DNA of 10,186 nt, taken from positions 1 to 10,186 of the forward strand of contig CAUCWU010000056.1 of assembly GCA_958446555.1 (NCBI GenBank). Reading direction: 5' to 3'. The notes under the pieces were generated by a model. It saw only the letters and a program-made list of their open reading frames with translations. It had not been told where the DNA came from and did no database searches. The first letter of the stretch is position 1. Each line of letters begins with the position of its first letter. Source of the stretch: an uncultured Lachnospiraceae bacterium (lineage in GTDB: Bacteria; Bacillota; Clostridia; Lachnospirales; Lachnospiraceae). The position numbers were made by a program, and so were the translations under genes. Shown one piece after another: positions 6,262 to 10,186 of this stretch.

Positions 6262-7205
6262 GGGTTTGCGTCCTCCCAGAGTCCTAGTTTATTCGCCATA
6301 TCCTGAGCCCATAACAAATAGAAGGATTTTTGAAAATGAATGCCATCCTCTGAATACATATCTGCTGTCAGATAGTTATCAATATTGACATAGGTATAGC
6401 CATTTGCCACGCACATATTGGCGATTGCCTGAGAAATCACTGGCATGTTGGCAAGTCCCGGCTGCTTGGCAATCGCGGCATCTGTACAGCCAATCGCTGC
6501 CATCACATAGATATGACAGCCTGGATCAATCGCCAAAAAGCTTGCGATCGCTTGCTGATAGTCAGCGACAAATTGCTCCAGATTGTCTCCATAGACCAAG
6601 CAATCGTTCACACCCATAAAAAACAATGCCTTTGATGGGTAGGTGTAAGCAGCTGCAACTGCTGTGTTGCCTAGATGAGCTGCATGCACACCCACATCAC
6701 AAAAGACCTCGGCCTCATTTAGCACACCACTCCAAATAACTCCCTTTGCGCGGGAATCGCCAATCACGCGCGTGTTCTGAAACAGTCTCTGAAATACCGG
6801 AATTGCCGAATCGTCAACAGGGACAATTCCACCTGGAACTAGTGTTGTCCCAGCAATCAACTGCTGTAAATAGCTTTGATGGACAGCAGCACTCTCTGCA
6901 ATGCTTGCCTCTACTGCTGCCTGTTGGGCAGCCGCAATTGCTTCATCCACCTGCCTGCTTGACTCAGCGACTGATGCCTCGTACTGGCTCACCGACTCAG
7001 CAATCGAATCGGCAATGACCTGCGCACGGCTTGACTCAGCAAGCTGCATTTTTTGAACTGCCTCTGCGACATCTTGAGTCTCCTGCTCCTCAAGTGCTGA
7101 CACCACTGCCGCATCAACAGTCTCACCTGCATGAGAACAGCCAGACAACATAGCACCAGCTGATAGTGTCAAAAATAGTAAACTTATGATTTCAGTTTTT
7201 CTCAT
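6258..7205 (-). CDS. SGNH-hydrolase-like lipoprotein with stalk
   Basis: This is a predicted surface lipoprotein of 315 residues. A short signal peptide ends in the lipobox LSGC, with the acylated Cys at 23. Residues of about 36-110 form an Ala/Glu/Ser-rich, probably coiled-coil stalk with repeated AES units; AESSR recurs at 56 and 80. The C-terminal part has SGNH/GDSL hydrolase blocks: GDS at 149-151 (Ser nucleophile), GVND at 198-201, and D287/H290 in DGIH. Such domains remove or transfer acyl groups on glycans or peptidoglycan. The stalk would hold the enzyme away from the membrane, inside the wall. The ATG at 7205 gives a clean signal peptide and has AAAGGGGAG about 11 nt upstream. It opens the operon and overlaps the DUF4358 gene by 4 nt (ATGA). 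Acyl transferase versus esterase cannot be decided from sequence. Confidence 0.85.
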   Translation of the reverse strand: MRKTEIISLLFLTLSAGAMLSGCSHAGETVDAAVVSALEEQETQDVAEAVQKMQLAESSRAQVIADSIAESVSQYEASVAESSRQVDEAIAAAQQAAVEASIAESAAVHQSYLQQLIAGTTLVPGGIVPVDDSAIPVFQRLFQNTRVIGDSRAKGVIWSGVLNEAEVFCDVGVHAAHLGNTAVAAAYTYPSKALFFMGVNDCLVYGDNLEQFVADYQQAIASFLAIDPGCHIYVMAAIGCTDAAIAKQPGLANMPVISQAIANMCVANGYTYVNIDNYLTADMYSEDGIHFQKSFYLLWAQDMANKLGLWEDANP

Positions 7206-7225
7206 GTATCAAAAAACTCCCCTTT

Positions 7226-7258
7226 AAAAAACAGGCAAGGTGTCCCCTGCCTGTTTTT
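7226..7258 (-). terminator. Symmetrical terminator after purA
   Basis: The arms 7227-7237 and 7248-7258 are perfect reverse complements over 11 bp (AAAAACAGGCA with TGCCTGTTTTT), with a 10-nt loop region that can close two more G-C pairs. The minus strand ends in T6 and the plus strand in T5, so the hairpin could work in both directions. It is well placed to end the purB-purA transcript. It also lies immediately before the ribosome binding site (7217-7225) of the next gene, so any transcript of the SGNH operon must contain or read through it. Confidence 0.85.
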
Positions 7259-7265
7259 CGCATTG

Positions 7266-7274
7266 TTTATACCA
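7266..7274 (-). promoter_or_regulatory. Extended -10 promoter for the SGNH operon
   Basis: The minus strand reads TGG-TATAAA: a TGn extension followed by a 5-of-6 match to the sigma-A -10 box. A recognisable -35 hexamer is missing and its position is taken by the tandem repeat at 7282-7304. The expected start of transcription is near 7259 (G or A), directly at the base of the terminator-like hairpin at 7226-7258. It is the only plausible promoter seen between purA and the SGNH gene. The call is by eye. Confidence 0.5.
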
Positions 7275-7281
7275 CTTCTAT

Positions 7282-7304
7282 GATATACACGACGATATAC
7301 ACGA
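7282..7304 (-). repeat. Tandem direct repeat, candidate operator
   Basis: Two exact 11-nt copies of TCGTGTATATC (minus strand) occupy 7294-7304 and 7282-7292, separated by a single base, giving a 12-nt period. They lie 10-32 nt upstream of the extended -10 element at 7266-7274 and cover the place where a -35 box would sit. No good -35 hexamer is present. This layout is typical of an activator or repressor that binds direct repeats as a dimer, but the regulator is unknown. Confidence 0.5.
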
Positions 7305-7345
7305 ATTGCTCCGTTACTTCGTAGCCTTTGACCCTAGTATATCAC

Positions 7346-8638
7346 TTATTTCAACTTGGTCTGTCTGTGGATAATCTCGTCTCTTCCCGGTCCGTTGGAT
7401 ACCAGTGTGATCGGAACCTGAATCTCCTGCTCGATGGTGTCGATATAGTTGCGGCAAGCCTCCGGCAGATCCTCATAATTGCGGATTCCGCGGATATCAC
7501 AGTTCCAGCCTGGCAGTACCTTGTAAACTGGCTTTGCCTTCTCAAGCTGCTGAGTGGTTGGGAAATCCTTGGTGACAACACCGTCGATCTCGTAACCTAC
7601 GCACATCGGGATCTCCTTTAAGTAGCCTAACGGGTCAAGTACGGTTAAAGCAACATCGGTTGCACCCTGCATACGGCAGCCGTATCTGGTTGCAACAGCA
7701 TCGAACCAGCCGACACGTCTCGGACGACCTGTGGTTGCACCAAACTCACCCTTATCGCCGCCGCGCTTACGAAGCTCGTCTGCTTCCTCGCCAAAGATCT
7801 CGCTGACAAATGCACCAGCACCTACTGCACTGGAGTATGCCTTTGCTACAGTGGTGATCTCCTTGATCTCGTATGGCGGGATACCTGCACCGATTGCACC
7901 GTATGCTGCAAGTGGGGAAGAAGAGGTTACCATCGGATAAATTCCGTGATCTGGATCCTTTAAGGTTCCAAGCTGTCCCTCTAACAAAATCTTCTTTCCT
8001 TCCTTGATTGCCTTATGCAGATACAGTCCTGTATCAGCTACGTAAGGAGCGATCATCTCCTTATACTCCATAAGTGTATTGAAGATCTCATCTGCATTTA
8101 ATGGATCCTTATGGTACAGATGAACAAGCATAACGTTCTTTAAGGTGCAGATGCGCTCGCACTTATCCTTTAACTCGTCCATGTTTCCGAACAGCTCACT
8201 TACCTGGAAGCCGATCTTTGCATACTTATCAGAGTAGAACGGAGCAATACCAGAACGAGTAGAACCGAAGGACTTTCCTGCCAGACGCTCTTCCTCGTAG
8301 GTATCAAGTGCGACATGATATGGCATCAGAATCTGAGCACGATCAGAAACTAAGATGTGTGGCTTCGGAACGCCCTGCTCGATTAAGCTGTTTAACTCCT
8401 TGATGAAATACGGAATATTCAGTGCAACACCGTTTCCAATGATGTTTACGGTATGCTGTGAAAATACACCGGATGGAAGAAGATGCATTGCAAATCTTCC
8501 GTAGTTGTTGATGATTGTATGTCCGGCGTTACTTCCGCCCTGAAAACGGATTACAATGTCAGACTCCTGTGCCAACATATCCGTGATTTTACCTTTGCCC
8601 TCGTCGCCCCAGTTGGCGCCAACAATTGCTCTTGCCAT
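7346..8638 (-). CDS. purA: Adenylosuccinate synthetase
   Basis: PurA joins IMP and aspartate using GTP to give adenylosuccinate, the committed step to AMP, and PurB encoded just upstream then cleaves the product. The 430-residue length is normal. The N-terminal GTP/IMP site reads GDEGKGK at 11-17, with the catalytic Asp at 12, and GSNAGH at 35-40 ends in the catalytic His. The aspartate-binding loop appears as GATTGRPRRVGW in the C-terminal third. The usual KAYSTRVGAGPF stretch is KAYSSAVGAGAF here, so one commonly conserved Arg is Ala. The rest of the active site looks intact, and this may simply be a clostridial subfamily trait. The ATG at 8638 has an AGG-containing purine-rich stretch 8-13 nt upstream. 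The gene ends 88 nt before a strong symmetrical terminator. Identification is secure. Confidence 0.97.
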   Translation of the reverse strand: MARAIVGANWGDEGKGKITDMLAQESDIVIRFQGGSNAGHTIINNYGRFAMHLLPSGVFSQHTVNIIGNGVALNIPYFIKELNSLIEQGVPKPHILVSDRAQILMPYHVALDTYEEERLAGKSFGSTRSGIAPFYSDKYAKIGFQVSELFGNMDELKDKCERICTLKNVMLVHLYHKDPLNADEIFNTLMEYKEMIAPYVADTGLYLHKAIKEGKKILLEGQLGTLKDPDHGIYPMVTSSSPLAAYGAIGAGIPPYEIKEITTVAKAYSSAVGAGAFVSEIFGEEADELRKRGGDKGEFGATTGRPRRVGWFDAVATRYGCRMQGATDVALTVLDPLGYLKEIPMCVGYEIDGVVTKDFPTTQQLEKAKPVYKVLPGWNCDIRGIRNYEDLPEACRNYIDTIEQEIQVPITLVSNGPGRDEIIHRQTKLK

Positions 8639-8682
8639 ATTTGTTACCTAACCTTTCTTAAAAAACTTCGTAAACGACTTTT

Positions 8683-8710
8683 GCGCATGAGGCTGCTCTA
8701 CCCCATGCGC
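8683..8710 (-). other. Stem-loop between purB and purA
   Basis: On the minus strand GCGCATGGGG and CCTCATGCGC form a 10-bp stem (one G-U pair) around an 8-nt loop. It lies 10 nt after the purB stop and 44 nt before the purA start. The bases right after it on this strand are AAAAG, not a T run, so it is a poor intrinsic terminator for purB. A T6 run comes about 17 nt later. On the plus strand the stem is followed by TGATTTTT, but no plus-strand gene reads into it. It may be an intercistronic stabiliser, a processing site, or a partial terminator that sets the purB:purA ratio. Confidence 0.7.
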
Positions 8711-8720
8711 TGATTTTTCG

Positions 8721-10154
8721 TTATACGTTGATTTCTGCCGTCATTCCGAGGTCACCTTTGTTCTCCTCGAGAATCGGAGCAACGACTTCTGCTAAGAAAT
8801 CTTCTACCTGCTCCTTGGAACGTCCAGTATAGCGCTCCGGCTTCATGCACTGCTCAAGCTGCTCTTTGGTCAGATGGAATGTATCATCTGCTGCGATCAG
8901 ATCAAGCAGGTTGTTGTCAAGACCGTTGACCTTGACATTCTTTCCAGCCTCCATAGACAGCTGACGGATCTTCTCGTGCAGCTCCTGACGGTCACCGCCC
9001 TCTTTTACTGCATCCATCATGATATTCTCAGTTGCCATAAATGGAAGCTCTGCCATCAGATGCTTATGAATAACCTTCTCGTAGACAACCATGCCATCTA
9101 CGATATTTAAATACAGATCCAAAATTCCATCGATTGCAAGGAAGCCCTCTGGAATACTGATTCTCTTGTTTGCAGAATCATCCAGTGTACGCTCAAACCA
9201 CTGAGTGGAAGCAACTAACATTGGATTCATTGCATCAGAGATCACATAGTCAGCAAGTGATGCGATACGCTCACTTCTCATTGGGTTTCTCTTGTAAGCC
9301 ATTGCAGAAGATCCAATCTGATGCTTTTCAAATGGCTCCTCGACTTCCTTTAAATGCTGTAACAGACGCACATCGTTTGTGAACTTATGAGCACTCATTG
9401 CGATGCCTGCAAGTACATTTAATACGCGGCTGTCAACCTTTCTGGAGTAGGTCTGTCCAGAAACCGGATAAACACCGGAAAAGCCCATCTTGTCTGCGAT
9501 CATCTGATCCAGCTTTCTGATCTTTGCATGGTCACCGTCAAACAGCTCCATGAAGGATGCCTGTGTACCGGTGGTTCCCTTGGAACCTAAAAGCTTTAAG
9601 GAGTCGATGACATAGCAGATGTCCTCGTAGTCCTGTACCAGATCCATCATCCAAAGTGTTGCACGCTTTCCAACTGTGGTTGGCTGTGCTGGCTGGAAAT
9701 GGGTAAATGCCAGTGTCGGCAGTGACTTATAACGGTCTGCAAACTTGGACAGCTCTGCGATGACGTTTACAAGCTTCTTTTTAACAAGCTGTAAGCCCTC
9801 ACGCATGATGATCATATCGGTATTGTCGCCTACATAGCAGCTGGTTGCACCCAGATGGATGATACCCTTTGCCTTCGGACATTGTACACCGTAGGCATAG
9901 ACATGGGACATAACATCGTGACGAACTTCCTTCTCTCTTGCCTTTGCAACATCGTAGTTGATGTCATTCTGGTGAGCCTTTAACTCTGCAATCTGCTCGT
10001 CTGTGATATTTAATCCCAGCTCCTTCTCGCTCTCTGCAAGTGCGATCCAAAGCTTTCTCCATGTGGTAAACTTCTTATCCTGTGAAAAAATATACTGCAT
10101 TTCCTTGCTCGCATAGCGCTCGGAAAGCGGGCTTGTATAACGGTCTGTTGCCAT
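8721..10154 (-). CDS. purB: Adenylosuccinate lyase
   Basis: This enzyme splits adenylosuccinate into AMP and fumarate, and SAICAR into AICAR and fumarate, in cytosolic purine synthesis. The 477-residue product shows the fumarase/aspartase superfamily layout. RHDVMSH is at about 78-84, HLGATS at about 100-105, THFQPAQPTT (with a conserved His) at 151-160, and the signature loop GSSAMAYKRNP at 281-291, which carries the catalytic Ser. Its length fits the longer PurB subfamily of about 475 residues rather than the shorter form of about 430. The ATG at 10154 follows an AAAGG-type ribosome binding site about 11 nt upstream, so the gene is complete. Only 32 bases lie upstream in the window, so its promoter is not visible. 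purA follows 82 nt downstream on the same strand, and the two enzymes catalyse successive steps. Identification is close to certain; substrate use on SAICAR is family knowledge. Confidence 0.97.
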   Translation of the reverse strand: MATDRYTSPLSERYASKEMQYIFSQDKKFTTWRKLWIALAESEKELGLNITDEQIAELKAHQNDINYDVAKAREKEVRHDVMSHVYAYGVQCPKAKGIIHLGATSCYVGDNTDMIIMREGLQLVKKKLVNVIAELSKFADRYKSLPTLAFTHFQPAQPTTVGKRATLWMMDLVQDYEDICYVIDSLKLLGSKGTTGTQASFMELFDGDHAKIRKLDQMIADKMGFSGVYPVSGQTYSRKVDSRVLNVLAGIAMSAHKFTNDVRLLQHLKEVEEPFEKHQIGSSAMAYKRNPMRSERIASLADYVISDAMNPMLVASTQWFERTLDDSANKRISIPEGFLAIDGILDLYLNIVDGMVVYEKVIHKHLMAELPFMATENIMMDAVKEGGDRQELHEKIRQLSMEAGKNVKVNGLDNNLLDLIAADDTFHLTKEQLEQCMKPERYTGRSKEQVEDFLAEVVAPILEENKGDLGMTAEINV

Positions 10155-10186
10155 AATAAAACCAACCTTTCTTTATTTCTGGTACT

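Noticed and set aside
1..10186. Mobile elements, CRISPR arrays, tRNA or rRNA genes
   Set aside because: No transposase or recombinase gene, spaced direct repeat array, cloverleaf or rRNA-like sequence was seen on either strand.

Overview
The window looks like chromosomal DNA from an anaerobic Clostridia-type Firmicute, most likely a Lachnospiraceae relative. This is inferred from strong AGGAGG-type ribosome binding sites, moderate-to-low GC, a long (477 aa) clostridial-style PurB, a DHHW/DUF4358/MBOAT/SGNH cluster, and SipW-type (TasA/camelysin-like) surface proteins. All supported genes lie on the minus strand, so the biological order runs from high to low coordinates.

Region 1 (about 10154 to 7346) holds purine housekeeping genes. 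purB and then purA encode adenylosuccinate lyase and synthetase, the two enzymes of the IMP-to-AMP branch. A strong stem-loop lies between them, and a symmetrical terminator follows purA.

Region 2 (7274 to 3170) is a tight four-gene cell-envelope operon: an SGNH lipoprotein with a coiled stalk, a DUF4358 membrane protein, an AlgI-like MBOAT acyltransferase and a DHHW (AlgJ/AlgX-like) protein. The first two junctions overlap by 4 and 1 nt and the third gap is 21 nt. It resembles a polysaccharide or cell-wall O-acylation machine; the glycan substrate cannot be told from the sequence. Its likely promoter is an extended -10 element preceded by a tandem direct repeat. The predicted transcript start falls on the edge of the purA terminator hairpin, so the operon appears to begin with a terminator-like structure.

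Region 3 (3134 to 169) pairs a c-di-GMP receptor with surface proteins. A PilZ protein with an intact binding signature is followed 5 nt later by a single-pass membrane protein whose outer domain resembles TasA/camelysin proteins. After a structured 250-nt gap comes a secreted protein with a SipW-type signal peptide. The last two proteins share aligned motifs (EAVRV, EGDD). A clear rho-independent terminator ends the block.

Region 4 (106 to 1) is the start of another minus-strand transcription unit, with an extended -10 promoter and the first codons of a truncated gene.

The most interesting part is region 3. The gene order and the shared fold suggest an uncharacterised c-di-GMP-linked surface-protein or filament system, sitting next to an envelope O-acylation operon. 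The functional link is inference; the motifs and layout are read directly.
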